Positions 15,941 to 23,454 are shown, counted from the first letter of the stretch. The stretch is DNA of 30,400 bases from Gemmobacter sp964439015 (GCA_964439015.1 CAYTMV010000027.1:1-30400), one strand, 5' to 3'. Program-made: numbers and translations. Notes: a model not told the origin generated them from the sequence alone.

Positions 15941-16600
15941 ATGCAGGATGATGGCCGCAAGGTGCCGACGCATGAGCTGACCTATGCGCGGTTGCGCGAC
16001 ATGGTGCTGTTTGGCGATCTGGCGCCGGGCCAGCCGGTGACGATCCAGGGTCTGATCCGCGATCTGGATGCCGGCATGACCCCGGTGCGCGAGGCGTTGC
16101 GCCGCCTGATCGCCGAGGGTGCGCTGGTCTTGCAGGACAACCGCCGCGTCTCGGTGCCGCGCCTGACGGCGGGGATGCTGGACGAGCTGGCCTTTGCCCG
16201 CGCCGCGATCGAGCCGCGCCTGGCCGAGTTGGCCGCCCCGCATGTCGACGCCGCCGCACAGGCGCGGCTGGCCGCGATCGACGCCGATATCGAACCGGCG
16301 ATCCGGGCGGGGGACATCCATACCTATCTGTGCCTGAACCACGCCTTCCATTTCGCCCTTTATGAACAGGCAAATGCGCCGGTGCTGCTGGATCTGGCGC
16401 GCTCGCTCTGGCTGCGGTTCGGGCCGGCCCTGCGGGCGGTGGTGGCGCTTTACGGCCCCTCGGGCCTGCCCGACCGGCATGCCGAGGCGCTGGCGGCGCT
16501 GGCGGCTGGCGATGCCGCCGGGGTGGCCCGGGCCATGGCCGCCGACATCGCCGACGGTGTGGGGCTGGTGCATCAGGCGCTGGAGGCCGGGCAGGTCTGA
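15941..16600 (+). CDS. GntR family transcriptional regulator (FadR/FCD type)
   Basis: DNA-binding regulator of 219 residues. The N-terminal winged helix lies at about residues 10-75 (THELTYARLRDMVLFGDLAPGQ, then LIRDLDAGMTPVREALRRL), a standard GntR motif. The C-terminal all-helical FCD ligand domain (about 85-210) contains ARAAIEPRLAELAA, LNHAFHFALYEQA and the final ADRHAEALAAL-like block (DRHAEALAALAAGD), whose Asp/His residues bind a metal and a carboxylate ligand in the family. The ATG has GGGG and AGCAGG upstream. The gene lies 70 bases after acuI and 111 bases before the aminotransferase gene, and both of its flanking gaps hold a TTGATCAA palindrome, so the aminotransferase is the probable target. 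The ligand may be an amine or keto-acid from that pathway; this is inferred. Confidence 0.92.
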   Translation: MQDDGRKVPTHELTYARLRDMVLFGDLAPGQPVTIQGLIRDLDAGMTPVREALRRLIAEGALVLQDNRRVSVPRLTAGMLDELAFARAAIEPRLAELAAPHVDAAAQARLAAIDADIEPAIRAGDIHTYLCLNHAFHFALYEQANAPVLLDLARSLWLRFGPALRAVVALYGPSGLPDRHAEALAALAAGDAAGVARAMAADIADGVGLVHQALEAGQV

Positions 16601-16625
16601 GGTCGGCTGGCGTCAGCGCGAAAAG

Positions 16626-16668
16626 ATTTGATCAAATTATTGCATCTGGCTGAGCCAGCCTCTAGACT
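16626..16668 (+). promoter_or_regulatory. Operator and promoter of the aminotransferase gene
   Basis: ATTTGATCAAAT (16626-16637) is a perfect 12-base palindrome, 11 of 12 bases identical to the site before the GntR gene. Immediately after it TTGCAT (16640-16645) and TAGACT (16663-16668) form a sigma-70-like promoter with 17-base spacing. The operator sits just upstream of the -35 instead of over it, so activation or partial occlusion are both possible here. Confidence 0.65.
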
Positions 16669-16711
16669 GGTGCCAAGCGCCGCGATTCCCGCAGGCCGAA
16701 TGAGGCACGCC

Positions 16712-18109
16712 ATGAACAAGATCACCAACCACCTGCCCACCGCCGAGTTGCAAAAGCTGGATGCGGCGCATCACATGCACCCTTTCACCGCCGGGGCAGA
16801 GCTGGCGAAAAAGGGCGCGCGGGTCATCACCGGCGCCGAAGGGGTCTGGCTGAAGGACAGCGAGGGTCATCGCATCATCGACGGCATGGCCGGGCTGTGG
16901 TGCGTGAACATCGGCTACGGCCGCAAGGAACTGGCCGAGGTGGCCAAGCGCCAGATCGAAGAACTGACCTATTACAACACCTTCTTCAACACCACCCATG
17001 TGCCGGTGATCGCGCTGGCCGCCAAGATTGCCGAACTGGCGCCGGGCGATCTGAACCATGTATTCTTCGCCTCGTCCGGGTCCGAGGCCAATGACACCAA
17101 CATCCGCCTCGTGCGCCGCTACTGGCAGGTCAAGGGCCAGCCCGAGCGCAGCGTGATCATCAGCCGCAAGAACGCCTATCACGGCTCGACCATGGGCGGG
17201 GCCAGCCTTGGTGGCATGGTGCCGATGCACGAGCAGGGTGGTCTGCCGATCCCCGGCATCGTCCATATCGACCAGCCCAACTGGTGGGCCGAAGGCGGCG
17301 ACATGACCCCCGAGGATTTCGGTCTGGCCCGCGCGAAACAGCTTGAGGACAAGATCCTCGAACTCGGGCCGGAAAAGGTCGCGGCCTTTATTGGCGAGCC
17401 GGTGCAGGGCGCGGGCGGCGTGATCGTCGCCCCCTCGACCTACTGGCCGGAAATCCAGCGCATCTGCGACAAATACGGCATCCTGCTGATCGCCGACGAG
17501 GTCATCACCGGCTTTGGCCGCACCGGCAACTGGTTCGGCTCGACCACGGTCGGCATCAAGCCGCATATCATGACCGTCGCCAAGGGCCTGTCGTCGGGCT
17601 ATCAGCCGATCGGCGGCTCGATCGTCTGTGACGAGATCGCCGAGGTCGTGGGCGCGGCCGGGGACTTCAACCACGGCTATACCTACAGCGGCCACCCGGT
17701 CGCCTCGGCCGTAGCACTGGAAAACCTGCGCATCATCCAGGAAGAGGGCGTGGTCGAGCATGTGCGCGACGTGGCCCACCCCTATCTGGCCGAGCGTTGG
17801 CTGAAGCTGACCGATCACCCGCTGGTGGGCGAGGCCAAGCTGGTGGGTCTGATGGGCTCGATCGCGCTGACCCCCGACAAGGCCAAGCGCGCCAAGTTTG
17901 CATCCGAATACGGCACCGTCGGCTTCCGCTGCCGCGAGCGTTGCTTTGCCAACAATCTGGTGATGCGCCATGTGGGCGACCGCATGATCATCGCCCCGCC
18001 GCTGGTCATCAAGCCCGAGGAGATCGACGTGCTGATGGACCGCGCGATCAAGTCGCTGGACGAGTGCTATGCCGGCCTGAAGGCCGACGGGCTGCTGGTT
18101 TCGGCCTGA
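16712..18109 (+). CDS. Class III omega-aminotransferase (PLP-dependent)
   Basis: PLP enzyme (465 residues) of aminotransferase class III that moves an amino group from an amine donor to pyruvate or a similar keto acid. It closely resembles the Ruegeria (Silicibacter) pomeroyi transaminase of known structure: MNKITNHLPTAELQKLDAAH, MAGLWCVNIGYGR, YYNTFFNTTHVP and FASSGSEANDTNIR match in series. The cofactor contacts are present: Asp262 in IADEVITGFGR and the Schiff-base lysine Lys291 in VAKGLSSGYQPIG. The ATG at 16712 has GAGG 6 bases upstream; the reading frame open before it covers the promoter. It is preceded by the GntR operator and followed by a hairpin at 18142. Putrescine, taurine, beta-alanine or other amines are possible donors; the sequence alone does not decide. 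Confidence 0.93.
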   Translation: MNKITNHLPTAELQKLDAAHHMHPFTAGAELAKKGARVITGAEGVWLKDSEGHRIIDGMAGLWCVNIGYGRKELAEVAKRQIEELTYYNTFFNTTHVPVIALAAKIAELAPGDLNHVFFASSGSEANDTNIRLVRRYWQVKGQPERSVIISRKNAYHGSTMGGASLGGMVPMHEQGGLPIPGIVHIDQPNWWAEGGDMTPEDFGLARAKQLEDKILELGPEKVAAFIGEPVQGAGGVIVAPSTYWPEIQRICDKYGILLIADEVITGFGRTGNWFGSTTVGIKPHIMTVAKGLSSGYQPIGGSIVCDEIAEVVGAAGDFNHGYTYSGHPVASAVALENLRIIQEEGVVEHVRDVAHPYLAERWLKLTDHPLVGEAKLVGLMGSIALTPDKAKRAKFASEYGTVGFRCRERCFANNLVMRHVGDRMIIAPPLVIKPEEIDVLMDRAIKSLDECYAGLKADGLLVSA

Positions 18110-18141
18110 CACCTGCTTTGGGCCGCGACCCCGCGTCCCCT

Positions 18142-18170
18142 TGCGCCCGCCCATTGGCGGGCGCATTCTC
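18142..18170 (+). terminator. Hairpin terminator after the aminotransferase gene
   Basis: A perfect 10-bp stem (TGCGCCCGCC / GGCGGGCGCA) with a 4-base loop CATT spans 18142-18165 and is followed by ATTCTC. The stem is strong but the T-tract is poor. Its position 32 bases after the stop codon fits termination of the aminotransferase message and separates it from the DUF2478-mogA pair. Confidence 0.65.
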
Positions 18171-18195
18171 ATGTCAGGATACGGGGAGGGCCGTG

Positions 18196-18699
18196 ATGCG
18201 ATTGGGTTATGTAATGGTGCCGGGGCAGGGCGAGACCGACCGGACCTTGACGGCAGTGGCCGAGGCCGGGCTGGCGCGTGGCCTGCCGCTGCTGGCGGCC
18301 GTGCAGCACAACACCGATTGCGGCTATCACTGCGACATGGATCTGCGGATCCTGCCCGGAGACACGCAATTCCGCATCAGCCAGAATCTGGGCGAGGAGT
18401 CGTCGGGCTGTCGACTGGACCCGGCGGGTCTTGAGGCTGCGGTGGCCGAGGTGGCGGCCCGCCTCTCGGGGGCCGGCGTGCTGATCGTCAACAAGTTCGG
18501 CAAGCACGAGGCCGAGGGGCGTGGCTTCCGGCCGCTCATCGGGCAGGCGCTGGCCGAGGGCTGCGCGGTGCTGGTCGGCGTCAATGACCGCAACCTTTCG
18601 GGCTTTCTGGCCTTTGCCGAGGGGATGGAACAGCCGGTCGCACCCGAGGCGGCGCTGGATTGGCTGCATGAGGCCGTGCAGGAAAGGGCCGTGGCATGA
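18196..18699 (+). CDS. DUF2478 domain-containing protein
   Basis: Protein of 167 residues in the DUF2478 family, which occurs near molybdenum-related genes and is distantly like P-loop NTPases. Visible family features are a cysteine cluster DCGYHCDMDLRIL, ISQNLGEESSGCRLD, and the diagnostic VNKFGKHEAEGRGFRPLI block. The N-terminal strand-loop (YVMVPGQGETDRTL) sits where a Walker A would be but lacks the GK(S/T), so ordinary ATP binding is doubtful. The ATG at 18196 has GGGGAGGG 5 bases upstream. Its stop overlaps the mogA start by 4 bases (ATGA), which implies coupled translation and a job in molybdenum cofactor assembly or metal handling. The biochemical role is unknown. Confidence 0.8.
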   Translation: MRLGYVMVPGQGETDRTLTAVAEAGLARGLPLLAAVQHNTDCGYHCDMDLRILPGDTQFRISQNLGEESSGCRLDPAGLEAAVAEVAARLSGAGVLIVNKFGKHEAEGRGFRPLIGQALAEGCAVLVGVNDRNLSGFLAFAEGMEQPVAPEAALDWLHEAVQERAVA

Positions 18700-19226
18700 G
18701 CGCGAAGATTGCTGTCATCACCATATCTGACCGCGCCTCGCGCGGCGAATATGAGGACAAGGGCGGCCCAGCCATCGAGGCGTGGTTGCGCGCCGCGATC
18801 ACCTCTCCGGTCGAGATCCTGCGCGAGATCGTTCCCGATGGCCGTGACAGCGTGGCCCGCGCCTTCCGGCAATGGGCCGATATGGGCGGGGCTGATCTGA
18901 TCCTGGCCACCGGCGGCACCGGTCCCAGCCCGCGCGACCTGACGCCCGAGGCGATGGAGGATGTGGTGGAGCGCCACTTTCCCGGCTTTGGCGAGGTGAT
19001 GCGCGCGGTCAGCCTGCGCGAAGTGCCGACCGCGATCCTGTCCCGGCAAGGGGCAGGCACGCGCGGCAAGACGCTGATCATCACCCTGCCGGGCAAGCCC
19101 GCGGCGATTGCCACCTGTCTGGACGCGGCGTTTCCGGCCGTGCCCTATTGCCTCGATCTGATGGGGGCCGGGCGGATCGAGACCGACCCCTCGGTCTGCA
19201 AGGCGTTTCGCCCCGCGGGCGCCTGA
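18696..19226 (+). CDS. mogA: Molybdopterin adenylyltransferase
   Basis: Cytoplasmic enzyme (176 residues) that adenylates molybdopterin before molybdenum insertion in cofactor biosynthesis. MogA hallmarks are seen in order: ITISDRASRGEYEDKGGP, the substrate-binding ATGGTGPSPRDLTPEAM, FPGFGEVMRAVSLREVPTAI, LSRQGAGTRGKTLIITLPGKP and VPYCLDLMGA. The length is near E. coli MogA (195); MoaB is the alternative, but the SLREVPTAILSRQ and VPYC elements favour MogA. It overlaps the DUF2478 gene by 4 bases and converges on the chelatase-like gene with 3 bases between stop codons. No separate promoter is visible inside the DUF2478 gene. Confidence 0.92.
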   Translation: MSAKIAVITISDRASRGEYEDKGGPAIEAWLRAAITSPVEILREIVPDGRDSVARAFRQWADMGGADLILATGGTGPSPRDLTPEAMEDVVERHFPGFGEVMRAVSLREVPTAILSRQGAGTRGKTLIITLPGKPAAIATCLDAAFPAVPYCLDLMGAGRIETDPSVCKAFRPAGA

Positions 19227-19229
19227 GGC

Positions 19230-20003
19230 TCAGCCCTGCGGCCCCGCATCCAGCATGGCGGCCAGCAGACGGGCGGCATCGGCATCCTCGCCGATCGCCG
19301 GCAACAGCGGTCCGGCAAAGCCTGCCTCTGCCACCGCCTGCGGCAGGTCGTCGCTGACGTGGCCCGCGCGGGTTGCGAAAAACGGCAGGATCAGCGCCGG
19401 GCCAGTTGTCCCGGCCAGGACCTCGGCCAGAAACGGCGGCTCTTCGACATAGCCGGTGACGATGCGGGCAAAGGGCGTCGCGGCGCGCAAGGCCCCCGCC
19501 AGGTCTTCGGTGCGGGTGGCCGAGGCGCGCGAGACCTGACTGCCATGGGCGGCCAGCACCAGCGTCGCAGTCTCGGGGGCGATGCCGTGCCTGGCCGCGC
19601 CCTGCAACGCTGCGCGGGCTGCCAGATCCACCATGCCGGCGGCGTGGCCAAAGGCTGGCGTCTGCACGCCGCCTTGCCAGTCGGCGGACCCAAGGCGTTT
19701 GGGCAACTGTTTGCGGGTAAACCATCCCTCGGCCATGAAAAACGGCACAATGACCGCCGCCGGGTCACGGGCAATGGCGGCCTCCAGCGCGCCGGGCAGG
19801 GCCAGCGTTGTGCCGCGCACCCGCCAGCCCGGCGCCCACATCCCGACCCGCACCGCCAGCGCCATCAGCGCAGCCTCCTGCGGCATGGGATCGGCGGGCG
19901 AGCCATGGGCCACGATCAGCGCCACAGGCCGCGGGTCGCCGCGATGATCGGCGCGCAAGGCGGGGGGGGGCATCTCGGCAGGGGGGGCGTTTTTCACTGG
20001 CAT
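19230..20003 (-). CDS. Two-domain sirohydrochlorin chelatase-like protein (CbiX/SirB family)
   Basis: Protein of 257 residues made of two class II chelatase-like domains. Such enzymes insert iron or cobalt into sirohydrochlorin for siroheme or cobalamin. Domain 1 begins VALIVAHGSPADP with His33; domain 2 begins LVLAAHGSQVSR with His153. The second conserved histidine, in the GHxxxDLP motif, is present in domain 2 (AGHVSDDLP, His215), but the matching place in domain 1 reads GWFTRKQLP, so domain 1 has lost it. Domain 2 is therefore the likely active half. The ATG at 20003 is used, with no strong ribosome site; an internal ATG at residue 11 is possible. It is divergent from the Pcm-like gene. 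No other cobalamin or siroheme gene is present in the window, so the metal is undecided. Confidence 0.8.
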   Translation of the reverse strand: MPVKNAPPAEMPPPALRADHRGDPRPVALIVAHGSPADPMPQEAALMALAVRVGMWAPGWRVRGTTLALPGALEAAIARDPAAVIVPFFMAEGWFTRKQLPKRLGSADWQGGVQTPAFGHAAGMVDLAARAALQGAARHGIAPETATLVLAAHGSQVSRASATRTEDLAGALRAATPFARIVTGYVEEPPFLAEVLAGTTGPALILPFFATRAGHVSDDLPQAVAEAGFAGPLLPAIGEDADAARLLAAMLDAGPQG

Positions 20004-20053
20004 GCCGACAGGATAGGCCCGCCCGTGCCCATGTCCAGTGGCCTGCCGCTAGC

Positions 20054-20084
20054 TTGACGTTATATTGCAAAACGTGCATATGTT
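20054..20084 (+). promoter_or_regulatory. Putative promoter of the pcm-like/tolC unit
   Basis: TTGACG at 20054-20059 is a good -35, with TATGTT at 20079-20084 (spacing 19) or CATATG at 20077-20082 (spacing 17) as -10 candidates. It lies about 90 bases upstream of the methyltransferase start in the 166-base divergent gap. The spacing is not ideal for the better -10, so confidence is moderate. Confidence 0.45.
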
Positions 20085-20169
20085 CCGCGCAGGGGGCGGA
20101 TGCCGTTGCCGCGGCACGGTATTTGTGTCAAGACGGCAAGGACCGAACCAGACCCGAGAGTTCACGAAG

Positions 20170-20823
20170 ATGATCGATTTCGCCAGCCGCCGCACCGTGA
20201 TGGTCGATACCCAGGTCCGCCCGTCGGATGTCACCAAATATCCGATCATCGAGGCGATGCTTGCCGTCCCGCGCGAGGCCTACGTCCCCGAGGCGCTGCA
20301 AAGCGTGGCCTATGCCGGCGAGCATGTGCGCCTTGCCCCAGGACGGGTGGTCATGGATCCCCGGGTTCTGGCCAAGATGCTGGATGCGCTGGACATCCAG
20401 CCGCATGAGACCGTGCTGGATCTGGGCTGCGGCCTTGGCTACTCCACCGCTGTGATCGCCCGTCTGGCCGAAGCGGTGGTTGCCGTCGAGGAAGACGCCG
20501 ATTTCGCCGCCCGCGCGCAGCAGACGCTGTCTTCCGAAGGCGTGGACAATGCCGCGGTGATGGCAGGGCCCATGGTCGAAGGCGCGGCCAAGGCCGGCCC
20601 CTATGATGTGATCGTGTTTCAGGGCGGGGTCGAGCGTGTGCCGGCTGCCCTTGAGACGCAATTGAAGGACGGCGGCCGTATCGGCGCCATTTTCATGACC
20701 GGAAAGCTGGGCACGGTGAAGATCGGCCACAAGATCGACGGCGCGGTGACGTGGCGGGCGGCATTCAACGCAACGGCCCCGGTGCTGCCGGGCTTTGCGA
20801 TCGAGCCGGCCTTCAGCCTCTGA
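20170..20823 (+). CDS. Protein-L-isoaspartate O-methyltransferase-like protein
   Basis: SAM-dependent methyltransferase of the Pcm family (217 residues). The SAM-binding loop DLGCGLGYSTAVIA is at about residues 84-97, preceded by the family start MVDTQVRPSDVTKYPIIEAM and VPREAYVPEA. However, the substrate-binding motif of true isoaspartyl methyltransferases (a QxISxPxMVA-type segment just before the SAM domain) is replaced by RLAPGRVVMDPRVLAKML, so repair of damaged proteins is not assured. The ATG at 20170 follows a GAGAG sequence. The next gene is TolC, 58 bases downstream, in the arrangement I know from other Rhodobacterales. Its place beside TolC suggests a conserved but unexplained link. 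Other small-molecule or protein methylation is possible. Confidence 0.82.
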   Translation: MIDFASRRTVMVDTQVRPSDVTKYPIIEAMLAVPREAYVPEALQSVAYAGEHVRLAPGRVVMDPRVLAKMLDALDIQPHETVLDLGCGLGYSTAVIARLAEAVVAVEEDADFAARAQQTLSSEGVDNAAVMAGPMVEGAAKAGPYDVIVFQGGVERVPAALETQLKDGGRIGAIFMTGKLGTVKIGHKIDGAVTWRAAFNATAPVLPGFAIEPAFSL

Positions 20824-20881
20824 CCGGACCGGATAGTATAGAAGGGCCGTGTCGCGGCCCCGCACAGGCAAGGAGCAGAAG

Positions 20882-22285
20882 ATGATTGGCTTTTCCCGCA
20901 GAATCGGCGCCTTGGCAGTGGCGGCAGGTCTGGCTTTTGCGCCCGCGGCCTCGGCCGAAACGCTGACCGATGCGTTGATCGCTGCCTATCAGAACTCGCA
21001 TCTTCTGGATCAGAACCGCGCCTTGCTGAAGGCCGCGGATGAGGATGTGGCGGTGGCGGTCGCAAAGCTGCGGCCGGTGGTGAGCTTTGCCATCAACTCG
21101 ACCTACAACGCCACCCAGACCACCCGCCGGGACTTTCTGACCGGCAACCCGATTCCGGTGACCAACGAGTCGCTCTCGACCGGTGCCGATCTGACCTGGC
21201 AGATGACCTTCTGGGATTTCGGGCGGGGCGAATTGGCGGTGGCCTCGGTCAAGGAAACCGTGCTGGCCACCCGCGCAGCCCTGGTCGATCTGGAGCAGCG
21301 TGTGTTGATCGCTGCCGTACAGGCCTATGCCAATGTCTGGCTGTCGTCGGAAATCGTGGCGCTGCGCCAGAACAACCTGCGCCTGATCACGCAGGAATTG
21401 CGCGCCGCGCAGGACCGTTTCGACGTGGGCGAGATTACCCGCACCGATGTGGCGCAGGCCGAGGCGCGCCTTGCCGCCTCGAAGGCCGAGCTGGTTTCGG
21501 CCGAGGGCGATCTGATGATGGCGCGCGAGTCCTACAAGGCCGCGACCGGCGCCTATCCCGGTCGGCTGCAAGGCTTCCCGGCCTCGCCGAAGCTTCCGGC
21601 CAGCCTGCAAGAGGCGGTCCGCATCGCCCAGGGCACCCACCCGTCGCTGCGGCAGGCGCAGCACCAGACCGCGGCAGCAGATATCAATGTCGCTGCGGCC
21701 GAGGCCCAGCTGAAGCCTACGCTGAACGGAACGGCGGTTGTGGGGTTGCAACCCGAGGGCGTGACCTCCGAGAGCTTCCGCCTCAGCTTCAACCAGACGC
21801 TTTATGCCGGCGGACAACTGAAGGCTTTCGTGCGCCGGGCCAAGGCCTATCGCGATGCCCAGCGCGCCAACCTGCATCAGGCGGCGCGTCAGGTCGAGCA
21901 GGCGGTGGGCAATGCCTGGGCCAATCTGACCGTGGCGCAGGCCTCGCTGCTGGCCACCGCCGACCAGATCAGGGCCGCGCAGACCGCTTTCGACGGCGCG
22001 CGCGAAGAGGCCAAGCTGGGCGCCCGCACCACGCTGGACGTGCTGAACGCCGAGCAGGAATTGCTGGATGCTCGCGCCAACCGCATCTCGGCCGAGGCCA
22101 ATCGCGCCTATGGCGTCTATGTGGTGTTGCAGAACATGGGCCTGCTGACGGTTGAGCATCTGGGTCTGGGCATCCCCACCTATGATGTCAGCGGCTATTA
22201 CAATCTGGTGAAGGACGCGCCGGTGGGGCGACGCTCGTCTCAGGCCGAGGCGCTGGACCGGGTGATGAAGGCGATCGGCAACTGA
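20882..22285 (+). CDS. tolC: TolC family outer-membrane efflux/secretion channel
   Basis: Trimeric outer-membrane channel (467 residues) serving type I secretion and efflux systems. A signal peptide (RRIGALAVAAGLAFAPAASA, cleavage after ASA) is followed by the first OEP repeat (ETLTDALIAAYQNSHLLDQN) and the second (SLQEAVRIAQGTHPSLRQAQ), each with long coiled-coil helices, and strand segments such as LTWQMTFWDFGRGE and LSFNQTLYAGGQ. The C-terminal motif LGARTTLDVLNAEQELLDAR is characteristic. The ATG has AGGAG 6 bases upstream. A strong intrinsic terminator follows at 22308. It is the only outer-membrane channel in the window and so a candidate partner for the MacAB-like and RND systems, which lack one. 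That pairing is inference. Confidence 0.95.
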   Translation: MIGFSRRIGALAVAAGLAFAPAASAETLTDALIAAYQNSHLLDQNRALLKAADEDVAVAVAKLRPVVSFAINSTYNATQTTRRDFLTGNPIPVTNESLSTGADLTWQMTFWDFGRGELAVASVKETVLATRAALVDLEQRVLIAAVQAYANVWLSSEIVALRQNNLRLITQELRAAQDRFDVGEITRTDVAQAEARLAASKAELVSAEGDLMMARESYKAATGAYPGRLQGFPASPKLPASLQEAVRIAQGTHPSLRQAQHQTAAADINVAAAEAQLKPTLNGTAVVGLQPEGVTSESFRLSFNQTLYAGGQLKAFVRRAKAYRDAQRANLHQAARQVEQAVGNAWANLTVAQASLLATADQIRAAQTAFDGAREEAKLGARTTLDVLNAEQELLDARANRISAEANRAYGVYVVLQNMGLLTVEHLGLGIPTYDVSGYYNLVKDAPVGRRSSQAEALDRVMKAIGN

Positions 22286-22307
22286 CGATCCTCACAGGTG
22301 AAACTTG

Positions 22308-22337
22308 GGGGCGCGGTTGCGCCCCTTTTGTTTCTTT
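22308..22337 (+). terminator. Intrinsic terminator after tolC
   Basis: A 7-bp GC stem (GGGGCGC / GCGCCCC) with loop GGTT, at 22308-22325, is followed by TTTTGTTTCTTT. It lies 22 bases after the tolC stop and is a classical rho-independent terminator on the plus strand. Confidence 0.9.
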
Positions 22338-22462
22338 GCAGTGGCAGGGACTTACCGAATCTTTACCCATGTTGCGCCATTGTCTTGTAAGCCCGGAACC
22401 GAGGGATTACTGTTTCCGGCAGTCGAACAATGCGCTGTGGCGCGGCAGGAAATGGTGCGCGA

Positions 22463-23362
22463 ATGTCTGACCGGGTAAACGCGATGGAAATCGAGGATGT
22501 GCTGTCCTCCATCCGTCGGCTGGTGTCCGAAGATCTGCGCCCCGCCGAGGGGAAGGTTTCACCCACGCCCGAAGGCGCGCCATTGCTGCTGACGCCAGCC
22601 CTGCGTGTGGTGCCGGCCCAAGGGGCCGGTGAAGCCTTGGAAGGGCAGGCGGAGGGGCGGGATGAGGCGCCCGCGCCCGTTGAAGTCGCGCCCGCGCCCG
22701 TTGAAGTCGCGGCCGCACCCGAGGGGGGTGCGACAGCAGAGCCACCGGAGAATCCCGCCTCCGACCTTGTGGCCGAGCCGATCGAAGCCGTGGTCGCCCG
22801 GTTGGGCGCGCAGCTTGAAGATGCAGGTTTTGACGCCGAACTGGCCGAACCGGTTCAGCCCGATGCCCCGCAGGACAGTTGGTCGATCCCGATGTCCGGC
22901 CTTTCCGCCGACACCGTTGAAGAGGCGCTGGTCGTGGACAGCCTCTCGCCCGAGGCGGCGCGCGTGCTGGCCTCATGGCAGGCCGACCCCGGCTGGAGCC
23001 CGGAGGCCGAGACCGCCGAGGCTGTGGCCGCTTGGCAGGCCGAGCTGGCCGGCGATCTGGCCGAGTGGCCGCAGCCCTCCGCCCGCCCTCAGGCCGACCC
23101 CGATCAGGCTGCCGCTGACGCGATGGCCGAGATCGCCGCCGGCGAGGCGGGGTTTGAACAGCAGGTGTTGGAAGAGTCGGTCATGGGCCTGTTTGAGCCT
23201 GCGCCCGATGCCGAACTGGATGAGGACGCCCTGCGCGAGATGGTGCGCGACGTGATCCGCGAGGAGTTGCAGGGCGCCCTGGGCGAGCGGATCACTCGCA
23301 ATGTCCGCAAGCTGGTGCGGGCCGAGATCGCCCGCGCGATGGCGCTGCGCGACATGACCTGA
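22463..23362 (+). CDS. PopZ-like (DUF2497-related) protein
   Basis: Acidic protein of 299 residues with three parts. The N-terminus MEIEDVLSSIRRLVSEDLR (about residues 7-25) matches the short N-terminal helix of PopZ-type polar organising proteins. A long Pro/Ala/Glu/Asp-rich, probably disordered middle (about 26-250) includes two perfect copies of APAPVEV. The C-terminus (about 253-299) is helical, LREMVRDVIREELQGALGE then RITRNVRKLVRAEIARAM, which could drive oligomerisation. The layout helix-acidic linker-helices is that of PopZ, a scaffold at cell poles, but the C-terminal residues differ from Caulobacter PopZ, so function is inferred from layout and from its place after tolC. The start at 22463 is not well supported by a ribosome site (AGGA 12 bases upstream); the ATG at 22430 or the internal one at 22484 are alternatives. 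Confidence 0.65.
   Translation: MSDRVNAMEIEDVLSSIRRLVSEDLRPAEGKVSPTPEGAPLLLTPALRVVPAQGAGEALEGQAEGRDEAPAPVEVAPAPVEVAAAPEGGATAEPPENPASDLVAEPIEAVVARLGAQLEDAGFDAELAEPVQPDAPQDSWSIPMSGLSADTVEEALVVDSLSPEAARVLASWQADPGWSPEAETAEAVAAWQAELAGDLAEWPQPSARPQADPDQAAADAMAEIAAGEAGFEQQVLEESVMGLFEPAPDAELDEDALREMVRDVIREELQGALGERITRNVRKLVRAEIARAMALRDMT
22667..22708 (+). repeat. Tandem 21-bp repeat inside the PopZ-like gene
   Basis: Two perfect copies of a 21-base unit encode APAPVEV twice. The identical codons show a recent in-frame duplication in the disordered Pro/Ala/Glu-rich linker. Confidence 0.9.
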
Positions 23363-23400
23363 CCGGCGGTGCCAGCGGCAGCGTCTTCAAATCATTGATG

Positions 23401-23429
23401 AAATGAAAAAGCGCGCCAAGGGCGCGCTT
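23401..23429 (-). terminator. Intrinsic terminator of the DUF6280-like gene
   Basis: A 9-bp stem (AAGCGCGCC / GGCGCGCTT) with loop AAG spans 23409-23429. Read on the minus strand it is followed by TTTTTCATTT, which makes it a good intrinsic terminator for the minus-strand gene ending at 23455. On the plus strand the tail is weak, although it could still help end the PopZ-like message. Confidence 0.85.
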
Positions 23430-23454
23430 GCTCATACCGCAGAGGCCGGAGGCA

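Noticed and set aside
14206..15960. Long minus-strand open frame opposite DUF4202 and acuI
   Set aside because: Composition and lack of any domain mark it as a shadow; the plus-strand genes are well supported by family motifs and ribosome sites.
15881..16637. TTGATCAA sites as Fnr/NnrR boxes
   Set aside because: Fnr-type boxes need TTGAT-N4-ATCAA; here the halves are fused with no spacer. Location next to the GntR gene fits that regulator better.
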